A DNA stretch of 53,374 nucleotides from positions 1 to 53,374 of the forward strand of contig CASFQZ010000060.1 of assembly GCA_949296825.1 (NCBI GenBank), given 5' to 3'. The first letter of the stretch is position 1; every line of letters starts with the position of its first letter. Below, in pieces: positions 6,718 to 15,594 of the stretch. Source of the DNA: an uncultured Eubacteriales bacterium. Lineage in GTDB: Bacteria > Bacillota > Clostridia > Oscillospirales > Acutalibacteraceae. The notes under the pieces were generated by a model that had not been told where the DNA came from, did not search any database, and saw nothing but the letters and a program-made list of their open reading frames with translations. A program made the translations under genes and the position numbers.

Positions 6718-9099
6718 ATGAATAGATGTATTCCCGAAGTGGGGAAAAAACTGATTTTTTTTGATGGTGCTATGGGCACCATGCTGCAGAAAAATGGATT
6801 AAAAAGCGGCGAACTGCCGGAACAGTTGAATATTACCAATCCGGAGCTCATTCGCTCGATCCATTCCGCCTATCTGCGGGCGGGCGCGAATATCATCAAA
6901 TCCAACACCTTTGGCGCCAACAGCTTAAAATTTCATACGCCGGAAACGGTCATCCGCGCGGGACTGTCCATTGCCCGTGAGGAGGCGGACAGATTCGGGG
7001 CTGCGGTTGCATTGGATCTCGGTCCCACCGGAAAATTACTGAAGCCGATGGGCGATTTGGCTTTTGAGGATGCCTATGCTTTATATCGGCAGCAAATTCT
7101 GGCGGGTAAAGATTTGGCTGATCTGGTTCTGCTGGAGACCATGGGTGATTTATATGAAATCAAAGCCGCGCTTCTTGCAGCGAAGGAGAATTGCGATTTG
7201 CCTGTCGCAGTTACCATGATATTCAGCGACAACGGTCGGCTTTTGACCGGCGCTGACGCAAAAACCGCTGCAGTTACGCTGGAAGGTCTTGGTGCGGACG
7301 CGATTGGCTTAAATTGCGGGTTTGGACCGCAGCAGATGCTGCCGATTTTGGAAGAAATGTCGCGTTATACCAATCTGCCGCTGATTGCGAATCCGAATGC
7401 CGGTTTGCCGGAGGTGGTTAACGGGCAGACGGTTTATACAATTGAGCCGGAAGAATTTGCCCAGCAAATGCAAAAGTTGGTTGCTGCCGGTGCGGTCATG
7501 ATCGGTGGCTGCTGCGGCACAACGCCGGATTATATTGCGGCAGAAATCGCTGCTTGCCGGGCGTTGCCGCTTGCTCAGCGAAATGTGCAGCCGATTACCG
7601 CTGTGGCTTCCTTTGCGAATACTGTTGTTTTTGATGGGGCACCTGTTCTGATTGGCGAAAGAATCAACCCGACTGGAAAAAAACGGCTGAAAGAAGCGCT
7701 GATCGCTCATGATATGAATTATATTTTAAGCGAGGGAATCCGGCAAGTGGAAGCGGGCGCGCAGGTTTTGGATGTCAATGTCGGTCTGCCTGAAATTGAT
7801 GAAACGAAGCTGCTTTCCGAAGCGATGCTTATGCTGCAAGGTGTGACGGATTTGCCGCTGCAGCTTGATACGGCAGATGCGGCTGCTTTAGAGAAGGCGC
7901 TGCGGTTATACAATGGCAAGCCAATGATCAATTCTGCCAGCGGTAAGGAAGAAAGTATGCGGACAGTTTTTCCGCTTGCCAAAAAATACGGCGGGGTGAC
8001 GGTTTGCCTGTTGCTGGATGAAAACGGAATTCCAGACACTCCTCAGGCGCGCCTTGCAATTGCGCGCAAAATGATTCAAGTCGCCGCAGAATATGGGATT
8101 GAGAAAAAAAATTTGATTTTTGATGCGCTTGCCATGACGGTTAGCACCGATGAAAAAGCCGCTATGACGACTTTGCAGACCGTCCGAATGTTAACGGAAG
8201 AATTGCAGGTCAAAACCGTTCTCGGTGTATCCAATGTTTCCTTTGGACTTCCGAGGCGCGAACAGATTACATCTGAATTTTTTGTCCTTGCAATGTATAG
8301 CGGTTTGAGTGCCGGCATTATCAATCCGAACAGTGAGCGGCTGATGACGGCTTATCGTGCTTTTTTGGCTTTGGCTGGTTTTGATCCGTCCTGCGCCGGA
8401 TATATCAAATCGTCGGCAGACAAGCAAGCGGAAAGCGTCGATGCAGGCGCCCGGACGTTTGCGCAGAACAGTATTTATGATTGCATAATAAAAGGATTAA
8501 AAGAGGAAGCTGCTTTACGCGCGAAGGAAGCCTGCCAATCAAATGACGCCCTCGCAATTATTGACGGACAGATCATTCCCGCTTTGAATGCTGCCGGAAA
8601 AAGCTTTGAAGAAAAAACGCTGTTTTTACCGCAGCTGCTTGCCTGCGCGGATGCGGCAAAGCAGGTTTTTGATGTTTTGAAGAAAAACATGCCAAAGGGA
8701 GCTGCAGGTGGAAAAGGAAAAATTTTGATTGCCACCGTAAAAAATGACATTCATGATATCGGAAAGAATATTGTTTGTACTCTGCTGGAAAATTACGGAT
8801 TTGAAGTCCTGGATCTGGGCAAGGATGTGTCGCCGGAGACAATCGTCCGTGCAGCGAAAGACGGCAATTATCCCCTTGTTGGTTTAAGCGCGTTGATGAC
8901 AACGACGGTCCCCTATATGGAGCAAACCATTCGCCTTTTGAAAACTGAATTACCCGAATGCCGCGTTATGGTCGGCGGTGCTGTTTTAACTCAAGATTAT
9001 GCGGATAAAATCGGAGCGGATTTTTACGGAAAAGACGCGATGGCATCGGTTCGTTATGCGCAAAGTGTCTTCGATCCTGAACAAAAACATGCATTTTGA
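6718..9099 (+). CDS. metH: Cobalamin-dependent methionine synthase lacking the activation domain
   Basis: A 793-residue enzyme that moves a methyl group from 5-methyl-THF to homocysteine through cobalamin. Domains in order: homocysteine-binding barrel (about 1-290) with zinc ligands C200, C265 and C266 in GGCCGT; pterin-binding barrel from about 313 (VLIGERINPTG); helical cap from about 580; B12-binding Rossmann domain with D-x-H-x-x-G at D677, H679 and G682, ending in a complete domain. Single-chain MetH such as that of E. coli is about 1,227 residues; the missing C-terminal domain is encoded by the gene just upstream. AAGAAGGG precedes the ATG. Confidence 0.95.
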   Translation: MNRCIPEVGKKLIFFDGAMGTMLQKNGLKSGELPEQLNITNPELIRSIHSAYLRAGANIIKSNTFGANSLKFHTPETVIRAGLSIAREEADRFGAAVALDLGPTGKLLKPMGDLAFEDAYALYRQQILAGKDLADLVLLETMGDLYEIKAALLAAKENCDLPVAVTMIFSDNGRLLTGADAKTAAVTLEGLGADAIGLNCGFGPQQMLPILEEMSRYTNLPLIANPNAGLPEVVNGQTVYTIEPEEFAQQMQKLVAAGAVMIGGCCGTTPDYIAAEIAACRALPLAQRNVQPITAVASFANTVVFDGAPVLIGERINPTGKKRLKEALIAHDMNYILSEGIRQVEAGAQVLDVNVGLPEIDETKLLSEAMLMLQGVTDLPLQLDTADAAALEKALRLYNGKPMINSASGKEESMRTVFPLAKKYGGVTVCLLLDENGIPDTPQARLAIARKMIQVAAEYGIEKKNLIFDALAMTVSTDEKAAMTTLQTVRMLTEELQVKTVLGVSNVSFGLPRREQITSEFFVLAMYSGLSAGIINPNSERLMTAYRAFLALAGFDPSCAGYIKSSADKQAESVDAGARTFAQNSIYDCIIKGLKEEAALRAKEACQSNDALAIIDGQIIPALNAAGKSFEEKTLFLPQLLACADAAKQVFDVLKKNMPKGAAGGKGKILIATVKNDIHDIGKNIVCTLLENYGFEVLDLGKDVSPETIVRAAKDGNYPLVGLSALMTTTVPYMEQTIRLLKTELPECRVMVGGAVLTQDYADKIGADFYGKDAMASVRYAQSVFDPEQKHAF

Positions 9100-9150
9100 T
9101 GTAGTTCGCTTCCGATCATTCAAAAAATTTTCATCTTTTTATAAAAAGTC

Positions 9151-9178
9151 TTGACTTTGCCTTGCGGTTCACTATACT
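9151..9178 (+). promoter_or_regulatory. Sigma-A promoter of the ABC exporter operon
   Basis: TTGACT at 9151-9156 and TATACT at 9173-9178 with 16 bases between them. The predicted start near 9185 leaves a leader of about 55 bases. Confidence 0.75.
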
Positions 9179-9239
9179 ATTAGGTTAAACAGAGGAAACC
9201 TGATTGACGGTTGCTTGGTTGCAAAGGCAGGGTGATTTT

Positions 9240-11507
9240 ATGAACGTGATTACAAACCATCCGATCCCTGAAAAATTCCGTGTGCTGGCGGAAACGGTAA
9301 TGAAAGGGCAAACGCCTCTGTTTGCTCTTGTCGGAGATCTGGATTTGTCCGGTCGATATAATGACTCGGTGATGTTTTTTACACGTGATACAATTTTTGC
9401 TTTTGATGAAAAACACAGGGAAAAGTATATTGCGGTAAAAATTGAAGCACTGCGCGAAGTTCATGTCAAAAGGATGTATGGCAACGCATTATTCAAGGCA
9501 GTAACCGTTGACAATAAACGGTTGAACCTTTTGCGCTTTACTTATTCAGCGGCGGATATCGGCGATGCGGCGGCATTATATGTCAATGGTGTGATAGAGC
9601 ATGGTTTTAACGATGACCTTGTGGAAATGGTTCACGCGACCTATAATAAGCAGCGCAGTTTTTGTCCGCGCTGCGGCAGGAAATTGCCGAATCCTGAAGC
9701 GGAATGTATCAATTGCGCCAGTAAAAAGAACCTGTTTTCCAAATTTACAAGGTATATTGTTCCGCAGAAGTGGAAGCTTCTTCTTTGTGTGATTCTCTCA
9801 ATAATCACAACTATAATGTCTTTAGTCCCGCCATACATAACCCGGATTATGGTAGACGATGTCATCCCGAGCGCCTCCCAAGGGGTGGAAATCGCCATGC
9901 AGCGGCTGATTTCGGTTTTGGTTACGCTGATCTGCGTATATATTGTCCAGTATACCGTTTCTGCGCTGCGCGGTTATATTCTGCGATATACCGGAGATCA
10001 GATTGTTATCAATCTGAAAAAGGATATTTACGCAAAAGCGCAGTATTTGCCGCTGAGTTTTTACGATAAAACATCAACCGGCTCGGTGATCAACCGTGTG
10101 AATTCCGATACCGGAACGATTCAGAATTTTGTTTTGCGCATTTCCCAGGAAGCGGTTGTTAAGTTCTTCCTGTTGATAGGTCTGGCTGTCATTATGTTTT
10201 CCATGGATTGGAAGCTGACTCTGTTTTCCTTTGTTCCAATCCCGCTGGTAATCCTGACCGGTAAGTTCTTCGGGACGCGTATCGCGCCGAAATATCGCCG
10301 TCTTTGGAGAAAAAGCTCGGCAATCTCTACCCTGCTGGCGGATACCATCCCCGGAGTGCGTGTTGTTAAGGCGTTTACAAATGAGAAAGAAACAACCGAC
10401 AAATTCTCCCGGTATTGTGACGACTGGATGAAGGAAGACCGTAAGGCAGCGGTAACGGCGAATATCTTTCCGAATATTATGACTTTTTTAGTGACCTGCG
10501 GCTCTGTCATTATATACGCTGTCGGCGGAAGCCAGATCATTACCGGCAGCGGCGATCTGACCCTCGGTATGCTGGTTTCTTTCGTTTCCTATGCCAGCAT
10601 GTTTTATGACCCGGTCAACTTCTTTGCCAATCTTAGCGACTCCTACCAAAATACGCTGGCATCTGCGGAGAAGATTCTGGATATTCTGGATGCCGAGCCG
10701 GAACACGACTTCGGCAAGGGTAAGGTGCCTGAACGGCTGCAAGGCAGGATTGAGTTCCGGAATGTGAATTTCTCCTTTGACCGCTCTAAAAAAGTGTTGA
10801 GTAACATCAATCTTGTCATTGAACCAGGCGACATTGTCGGTATTGTAGGTACGACTGGCTCCGGCAAATCCACCCTGATCAATCTGATTATGCGGTACTA
10901 TGACAATTATGAAGGCGATATTCTGATTGACGGTATCAATATTAAGGATATTGACATGAGCTATTATCGCTCGCAGATTGGTTTTGTTCAGCAGGATCCG
11001 CAGATGTTCCGCGATACGGTCTTCAATAACATTGCTTACGGCACGCCAAATGCGCATGTCGAGCAGGTTATGTATGCGGCGGAGGTCGCCAATGCCCATC
11101 CCTTTATCACCAAGCTGCCGGATGCGTATGATACGATGCTCGGAGAACGGGGTGTAGGCTTATCCGGCGGCGAACGACAACGCGTATCTATCGCGCGCGC
11201 GGTGATGAAGAACCCAAATATTTTGATTTTTGATGAAGCGACTGCGGCGGTTGACTCGGAAACAGAGCATTTGATTCAGGCTGCGATCGAGCGCCTTATT
11301 CGCGGCAGAACAACTTTGATGATTGCCCATCGTCTTTCCACGCTGCGCAAAGCCAATAAAATCATTGTGGTGGATAAGGGTGAGATCATTGAGTTTGGTC
11401 CGCCGGAGGAGCTGCTGGCAAAGAAGGGTAAATACTATAAACTGGTCCAAATCCAGTCAATGAGCGACAAATTGATCAGCCAGAAGCAAGCTGAAAACTT
11501 TGAATGA
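9240..11507 (+). CDS. ABC exporter half-transporter with zinc-ribbon N-terminus, DUF1854-associated
   Basis: A 755-residue fused membrane and ATPase subunit. Residues 1-135 form a soluble domain of predicted beta strands. A zinc ribbon follows (C142, C145, C156, C159). Six membrane helices span about 170-460, with an exporter-type TMD. The ATPase domain has Walker A GTTGSGKST near 536, signature LSGGERQRV and Walker B ILIFDEAT. It probably works as a homodimer. I start at the ATG at 9240, with AGGCAGGGTG upstream; a TTG at 9204 after AGAGGAAA is a possible longer start. The next gene, 15 bases on, encodes a DUF1854 protein, a pairing seen elsewhere for exporters, including in cyanophycin loci. 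No cyanophycin gene is visible here. The substrate is unknown. Confidence 0.86.
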   Translation: MNVITNHPIPEKFRVLAETVMKGQTPLFALVGDLDLSGRYNDSVMFFTRDTIFAFDEKHREKYIAVKIEALREVHVKRMYGNALFKAVTVDNKRLNLLRFTYSAADIGDAAALYVNGVIEHGFNDDLVEMVHATYNKQRSFCPRCGRKLPNPEAECINCASKKNLFSKFTRYIVPQKWKLLLCVILSIITTIMSLVPPYITRIMVDDVIPSASQGVEIAMQRLISVLVTLICVYIVQYTVSALRGYILRYTGDQIVINLKKDIYAKAQYLPLSFYDKTSTGSVINRVNSDTGTIQNFVLRISQEAVVKFFLLIGLAVIMFSMDWKLTLFSFVPIPLVILTGKFFGTRIAPKYRRLWRKSSAISTLLADTIPGVRVVKAFTNEKETTDKFSRYCDDWMKEDRKAAVTANIFPNIMTFLVTCGSVIIYAVGGSQIITGSGDLTLGMLVSFVSYASMFYDPVNFFANLSDSYQNTLASAEKILDILDAEPEHDFGKGKVPERLQGRIEFRNVNFSFDRSKKVLSNINLVIEPGDIVGIVGTTGSGKSTLINLIMRYYDNYEGDILIDGINIKDIDMSYYRSQIGFVQQDPQMFRDTVFNNIAYGTPNAHVEQVMYAAEVANAHPFITKLPDAYDTMLGERGVGLSGGERQRVSIARAVMKNPNILIFDEATAAVDSETEHLIQAAIERLIRGRTTLMIAHRLSTLRKANKIIVVDKGEIIEFGPPEELLAKKGKYYKLVQIQSMSDKLISQKQAENFE

Positions 11508-11522
11508 TGGGAGGGAGCCTCG

Positions 11523-12008
11523 ATGCCGCGTTATCTTGATGGTCCGGAAGTCCGCTTTACCATCAATGACGGAATTTTCTTGGATACGGAATTTTTTAAC
11601 GGTGAATCCTATGAAGCGTTGGAACCACACCGGATGTTCCCGGTTAGCGGCAAGGATCGGTATATTGCTTTGCTCGATGCCGAAGGAAAAGATGTTGCCA
11701 TTATCCGAAACATGGCGACCTTGCCGGAAAAAGAGCGAGCTACCGTACAGTCAGCACTGGACGAATATTATATGATGCCAAAAATCAAACGCTTTATTAA
11801 AATGAGCGATAAGTTCGGCATCTGGATGTGGACAGCGGAAACCGACCGAGGAATCTTTACGTTTGAGATCCGTAACCATCTGACCGCCGTGAAACCGCTT
11901 TATGACGGTCGTGTTTTAATCAAAGATGCAGATGATAACCGATATGAAATCCCGGATGTCAATAAGCTGGATAAAAAAAGCAAAAAGATGATTATGCCGA
12001 GTCTGTAA
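11523..12008 (+). CDS. DUF1854 family protein
   Basis: A 161-residue soluble protein of the DUF1854 family, with no enzymatic motif that I recognise. Typical features are a beta-rich core and the segment GIFTFEIRNHLTAVKPLYDGRVLIKD (residues about 111-136), followed by a short DADDNRYEIPDV stretch. DUF1854 proteins are repeatedly found next to an ABC exporter like the one directly upstream and are presumed to be its partner. GGGAGG precedes the ATG. It is followed within 13 bases by darA, so all are probably in one transcript. Confidence 0.8.
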   Translation: MPRYLDGPEVRFTINDGIFLDTEFFNGESYEALEPHRMFPVSGKDRYIALLDAEGKDVAIIRNMATLPEKERATVQSALDEYYMMPKIKRFIKMSDKFGIWMWTAETDRGIFTFEIRNHLTAVKPLYDGRVLIKDADDNRYEIPDVNKLDKKSKKMIMPSL

Positions 12009-12021
12009 GGAGGATATTTTC

Positions 12022-12351
12022 ATGAAATTGATTATTGCAATCGTAAACAATGATGACAGTGCGGTAGTTGCGTCCGCTTTGACGAGAGAAAAATACAGCG
12101 TAACTAAATTGTCCACGACCGGCGGCTTTCTGATGGTCGGCAACACGACCTTTTTAATTGGTGCAGAGGATAAAGATGTACCGCGCATCAAACAGATCAT
12201 TTCCGAGTTTTCCAATACCAGAAAGCGTGTCAGCACCACGACCTCTACTTATGGCAGAGGGTTGGCTAATGATGTTCTGCCCGGCGACGAAGTGACGGTC
12301 GGCGGCGCAACAGTTTTTGTTCTCAACGTGGATGAAATGGAAAAATATTAA
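12022..12351 (+). CDS. darA: Cyclic-di-AMP receptor, PII-like (DarA/PstA)
   Basis: A 109-residue PII-like protein that binds cyclic di-AMP as a trimer. Matches to the family include MKLIIAIVNNDD at the N-terminus, the segment STTGGFLMVGNTTFLIG (about 32-48) in the ligand pocket, and a Gly/Thr-rich loop at about 70-85. The targets of DarA are unsettled even in Bacillus. AAGGAGG lies 11 bases upstream. It follows the ABC-DUF1854 pair closely. Confidence 0.9.
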   Translation: MKLIIAIVNNDDSAVVASALTREKYSVTKLSTTGGFLMVGNTTFLIGAEDKDVPRIKQIISEFSNTRKRVSTTTSTYGRGLANDVLPGDEVTVGGATVFVLNVDEMEKY

Positions 12352-12368
12352 CAAACAGAGGAACCGAT

Positions 12369-12839
12369 ATGGCATTTGAGCAGGCAAAAAAACATTTAGA
12401 AAAATTGAATTTAGCAGATCGTATTCGAACGTTTGACGTTTCCAGCGCAACGGTTGCGTTAGCTGCCGAGGCGCTTGGATGCGAAGAAAAACACATTGCG
12501 AAAAGTTTGACATTTAATGTTGACGGGACGGCAGTTCTGATCGTTGCTGCCGGCGATGCAAAGGTGGACAATCCAAAATTCAAAGCGCAATTTCACACAA
12601 AAGCGAAAATGCTAACGCCGACCGAGGTGGAAGAAATGATCGGTCATGCGGTTGGCGGTGTCTGTCCCTTTGGAATTAAGGAGGGCGTAAAGGTTTATTT
12701 AGATGTTTCGCTGAAGCGTTTCGACATTGTGTATCCGGCTTGCGGCAGCGCCAGCAGCGCGGTGAAATTAACAATCCCGGAGCTTGAAGCAGCGTCCGCA
12801 GCCATCGGTTGGATTGACGTTTGTAAAAACTGGGAATAA
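12369..12839 (+). CDS. YbaK/EbsC family aminoacyl-tRNA deacylase
   Basis: A 156-residue protein of the YbaK/ProX/EbsC editing family, which hydrolyses mischarged aminoacyl-tRNA in trans. Visible features are AKSLTFNVDG and AGDAKVDNPKF with the conserved lysine-containing loop, and GGVCPFG near residue 95. The YbaK subgroup acts on Cys-tRNA(Pro); whether this protein does cannot be read from sequence. GAGGAA lies upstream of the ATG. It is probably in the same transcript as darA. Confidence 0.88.
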   Translation: MAFEQAKKHLEKLNLADRIRTFDVSSATVALAAEALGCEEKHIAKSLTFNVDGTAVLIVAAGDAKVDNPKFKAQFHTKAKMLTPTEVEEMIGHAVGGVCPFGIKEGVKVYLDVSLKRFDIVYPACGSASSAVKLTIPELEAASAAIGWIDVCKNWE

Positions 12840-12859
12840 ATATTAGGAGTTTGAGGAAT

Positions 12860-13762
12860 ATGGGAAAAAAGTATGTTATTATCAACGCCGATGATTTCGG
12901 CATGTGTCACAGCCACAATGTGGCGACGGAGGAGCTGTTCCAGTGCGGCGGGATTTCCTCTTCTACCATCATGGCGCCGTGTTCTTGGTGTAAAGAAGCC
13001 ATTGCTTTTGCTGCTGCGCACCCGGAGTATGCCATTGGCGTCCATCTGACTACAACCAGCGAATGGAAAAACTATCGCTGGGGACCGGTCAATTGCAAGC
13101 AGACCGATTCGCTGCGCGATGCAGAAGGATATTTTTTCCATGAAAGTGATGAGTTTGAAAAAAATGCGGCGGATGAGGAAATTGTCAGTGAGTGTAGAGC
13201 ACAAATCGAGAAGTGCAAAAAGCTTGGGCTAAATCCGTCCCATTTGGATAATCATATGGGCTCACTTTACGGGATTGAAACCGGCAGATTGTCCCTGCTG
13301 CAGTTAGTGATCGATTTGGCGAGCGAATATGGTCTTCCCTTCCGGTTGCCGGCTCGTTTTACGGATGCGCAATTCAACAACCAGATGCTTGGTATTAAAA
13401 TCGACAAACAATTGGTGTTAGGCTTATTCGCGCAATTTGAAAAGTACACAACAGAAAAGAAAGTAGCAACACCGGATTTCCTAATGCCTGGGGATTGGGC
13501 TGGTCCGCAGAAAGAAAGTTTTGAAAATTATCGGGAATATATTTTTGAATTGTACCGCTCCTTTGCTGAGGATGCTGTGACGGAAACCTATATTCACCCT
13601 GCTGTGGAAAGCGAGGAATTAAAGGCGATTACGGCCTCCTGGCAGCACAGAGTCTGGGAATATCAGTTGTTCCGCGATCCGAAAACTCATGAATTTTTCC
13701 GCTCGATTGGCGTCGAGCTGATCAATTATCGCCAGTTGAAGGAAATACGCGGTTTCGCATAA
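12860..13762 (+). CDS. ChbG/YdjC-type carbohydrate deacetylase
   Basis: A 300-residue protein of the YdjC/ChbG/HpnK family, metal-dependent deacetylases related to polysaccharide deacetylases. It opens with the signature INADDFGM (metal ligand D12 region), followed by GVHLTT and LDNHMG histidine motifs and a late YIHPA motif. E. coli ChbG removes an acetyl group from chitobiose or its phosphate. Here there is no chitobiose PTS, so the substrate is open. I start at the ATG at 12860 with AGGAG ten bases upstream; a TTG at 12851 would sit right against that site. The gene is last before a strong terminator. Confidence 0.88.
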   Translation: MGKKYVIINADDFGMCHSHNVATEELFQCGGISSSTIMAPCSWCKEAIAFAAAHPEYAIGVHLTTTSEWKNYRWGPVNCKQTDSLRDAEGYFFHESDEFEKNAADEEIVSECRAQIEKCKKLGLNPSHLDNHMGSLYGIETGRLSLLQLVIDLASEYGLPFRLPARFTDAQFNNQMLGIKIDKQLVLGLFAQFEKYTTEKKVATPDFLMPGDWAGPQKESFENYREYIFELYRSFAEDAVTETYIHPAVESEELKAITASWQHRVWEYQLFRDPKTHEFFRSIGVELINYRQLKEIRGFA

Positions 13763-13782
13763 GTCCCCCTTTATAGAGAAGC

Positions 13783-13821
13783 AAAACGACCATGAGACTC
13801 TTGCTGTCTCATGGTCGTTTT
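13783..13821. terminator. Bidirectional terminator
   Basis: A 16-base perfect stem (AAAACGACCATGAGAC with its complement) and a 7-base loop, with A/T tracts on both sides. It separates the forward ChbG gene from the reverse cysteine-rich gene. Confidence 0.9.
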
Positions 13822-13866
13822 ATATTTATCAAATAATGCTATATATTAATTATATTTATATATCAC

Positions 13867-14346
13867 TTAATATATGAGTTCTTTTAGATATTGTGCATCC
13901 TGGATATCTGTAGACAATTGAAATAGATAAGAACGATATTCCGGATCTTCTGACAGTATCAAAGCGCTGCGGCGAACAGCGCGTATAAAATCCGCGCGCA
14001 ACTGATTATTTGTTAGCGGACAAAGCGAGGAAGCTCGGATATCCAGCTGTGCGCGAATCGCTATATTTCCATTTTCCTTTTGCGACAGCAGCGGAAACAG
14101 TGGAAAAATCATGCAAGCATATGGACGGTGGCTTCTTTCACAGCGACCTTTACAAATAAAAATATGATCCCGCATTTCGCCATAGAGCCAGAGTCGGTCC
14201 GCTTCATATTCCCCGGGTAATAGTTCCATGCCGGTGTCATCTGAACCGTGACAGCAACGGTGTCCGCAAAGTCTGCCGCAGTCCCGGGCAAGAGGGGTTG
14301 TATGATGTAATAACGATTTTGCGCGAAGTAGAATTTTTTGATTCAT
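13867..14346 (-). CDS. Conserved cysteine-rich protein of unknown function
   Basis: A 159-residue soluble protein. Cysteines cluster at C23, C27, C31, C32, C65, C69 and C78, in the pattern DCGRLCGHRCC, then CKGRC, then ACMIFPLFP. That resembles metal-chelating (YkgJ-like) cysteine clusters in spacing, but I cannot assign the family. It overlaps the stop of the HAD gene by ATGA and is the last gene of the rpoD operon. A metal-binding or Fe-S role is inference only. Confidence 0.75.
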   Translation of the reverse strand: MNQKILLRAKSLLHHTTPLARDCGRLCGHRCCHGSDDTGMELLPGEYEADRLWLYGEMRDHIFICKGRCERSHRPYACMIFPLFPLLSQKENGNIAIRAQLDIRASSLCPLTNNQLRADFIRAVRRSALILSEDPEYRSYLFQLSTDIQDAQYLKELIY

Positions 14347-15146
14347 TTTGAAATAACCTGATCTAAGATTTCAATAACATGAGCAACTGCTCCGTCATTG
14401 TTGGATCGCACTACATAATCGGCGGCTGCCAATGCCTCATTGGAACCATTTTCAGGGACGAAACCAATTTTTGCCACTTTCAGCATATCAACATCGTTAT
14501 ACCCATCACCAACCGCAAAAACACGGTCATGAGGAATATGCAGAGAATCTGCCAGCCGGAGCAATCCTGATCCTTTATTTGCGCCCTTTTTTAAGATTTC
14601 TACAAAATTACCCTTAGTCGGAAGAAAGGTTGGATCAGAAAAATGTTCTGCTAAAAATTCCTGGACCGCGCCGGATTGCTCACAGGCGTCAATCATGACT
14701 TTGCACCATGGCAGATGAGCTTGTTCCGGTCCCTGGATTCGCTGAAAAATAAAGTCCTGTGAAGCAAAATGATGCATGGTGTTCTGACTGATGTGTATAG
14801 CACTCACTTCGTTTATGCCATATAATTCTATGGATAAATTTGGAAATTCACGCATCAGAGCGTGAATCGCACCGATGCCTTCAAAGCCAATGCCATGCAA
14901 GAAAACATATTGCTCTTTTTCATAGTCATAGGCAGCAGCGCCGTTAGCTAAAAGCACCGGTGCGTTGATATAGGACGGGTCATAGGCATGAAAGCCTTTT
15001 GCGACCCGTCCGGTGCATACAGTAAAAGTTCCGCCGTTATTTTGAAAATAGGCAATGGCACTTAGTACTTCAGGTTGAATCTTACCATCATCAGCATAAA
15101 GAGTACCATCGTAATCGCTAGCAAGCAGGCAGTTTTTGAATTTCAT
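14343..15146 (-). CDS. HAD-superfamily Cof-type phosphatase
   Basis: A 267-residue HAD hydrolase of the IIB (Cof) subfamily. Motif I is DYDGT at about 11-15 (a D-x-D nucleophile pair), motif III is the lysine in NKGSG, and motif IV is GDGYNDVDML. The cap between motifs II and III is of the Cof type. Such enzymes dephosphorylate sugar phosphates or nucleotides such as FMN; the substrate is unknown. AAGGA precedes the ATG. ATGA overlaps link it to the GNAT gene before and the Cys-rich gene after, so the three are translationally coupled. Confidence 0.88.
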   Translation of the reverse strand: MKFKNCLLASDYDGTLYADDGKIQPEVLSAIAYFQNNGGTFTVCTGRVAKGFHAYDPSYINAPVLLANGAAAYDYEKEQYVFLHGIGFEGIGAIHALMREFPNLSIELYGINEVSAIHISQNTMHHFASQDFIFQRIQGPEQAHLPWCKVMIDACEQSGAVQEFLAEHFSDPTFLPTKGNFVEILKKGANKGSGLLRLADSLHIPHDRVFAVGDGYNDVDMLKVAKIGFVPENGSNEALAAADYVVRSNNDGAVAHVIEILDQVISK

Positions 15147-15586
15147 TTTTTTTGGTCCTTGATCATTTGCGAATAAGTGAGAGTGGTAAATCCCAGTCGT
15201 CGGTATAAGGAGATGGCTCCGGTGTTTTCCGGCGTTACTTCCAAGCGAAACCGGGCAGCGTTTGGGTACTTCTGCTGAATAAAGGTCAAAAGTTCCCTGC
15301 CGATTCCCTGTCCTCTTGCTTGCGGACAGACATAGAGTTCGTCAATCCAAATACATAATCCGCCGGCTTCTTGGGAGAATGTTTTGACAACCAGGGCATA
15401 GCCGTCAATTTTTTTCTGCTTTGTATGTACAAAGCACTCAGTATATACATCGGACGCCATGAGTTCGGAAAAGGTCTTTTCAAAAAAATCTGTCGGAACA
15501 GCGTGGCATACGGCGGGAGAAGAATAAAATGCGTCTGCCATTTGCAGATATTCCTCATGGTCAGACGGACAAAGCTTGCGAATCAT
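15143..15586 (-). CDS. GNAT family N-acetyltransferase
   Basis: A 147-residue GNAT-fold acetyltransferase. The acetyl-CoA loop is visible as QARGQGIGREL (about residues 92-102), preceded by the beta strand IDELYVCP and followed by the NTGAISLYRRLGF segment. I start at the ATG at 15586, where GAGG, overlapping the rpoD stop codon, is the ribosome site; a TTG at 15598 is less likely. It follows rpoD by 8 bases. The acceptor is unknown. Confidence 0.85.
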   Translation of the reverse strand: MIRKLCPSDHEEYLQMADAFYSSPAVCHAVPTDFFEKTFSELMASDVYTECFVHTKQKKIDGYALVVKTFSQEAGGLCIWIDELYVCPQARGQGIGRELLTFIQQKYPNAARFRLEVTPENTGAISLYRRLGFTTLTYSQMIKDQKK

Positions 15587-15594
15587 AAAAAACC

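Noticed and set aside
9100..9150. Terminator after metH
   Set aside because: AT-rich, but no stem of useful length could be formed.
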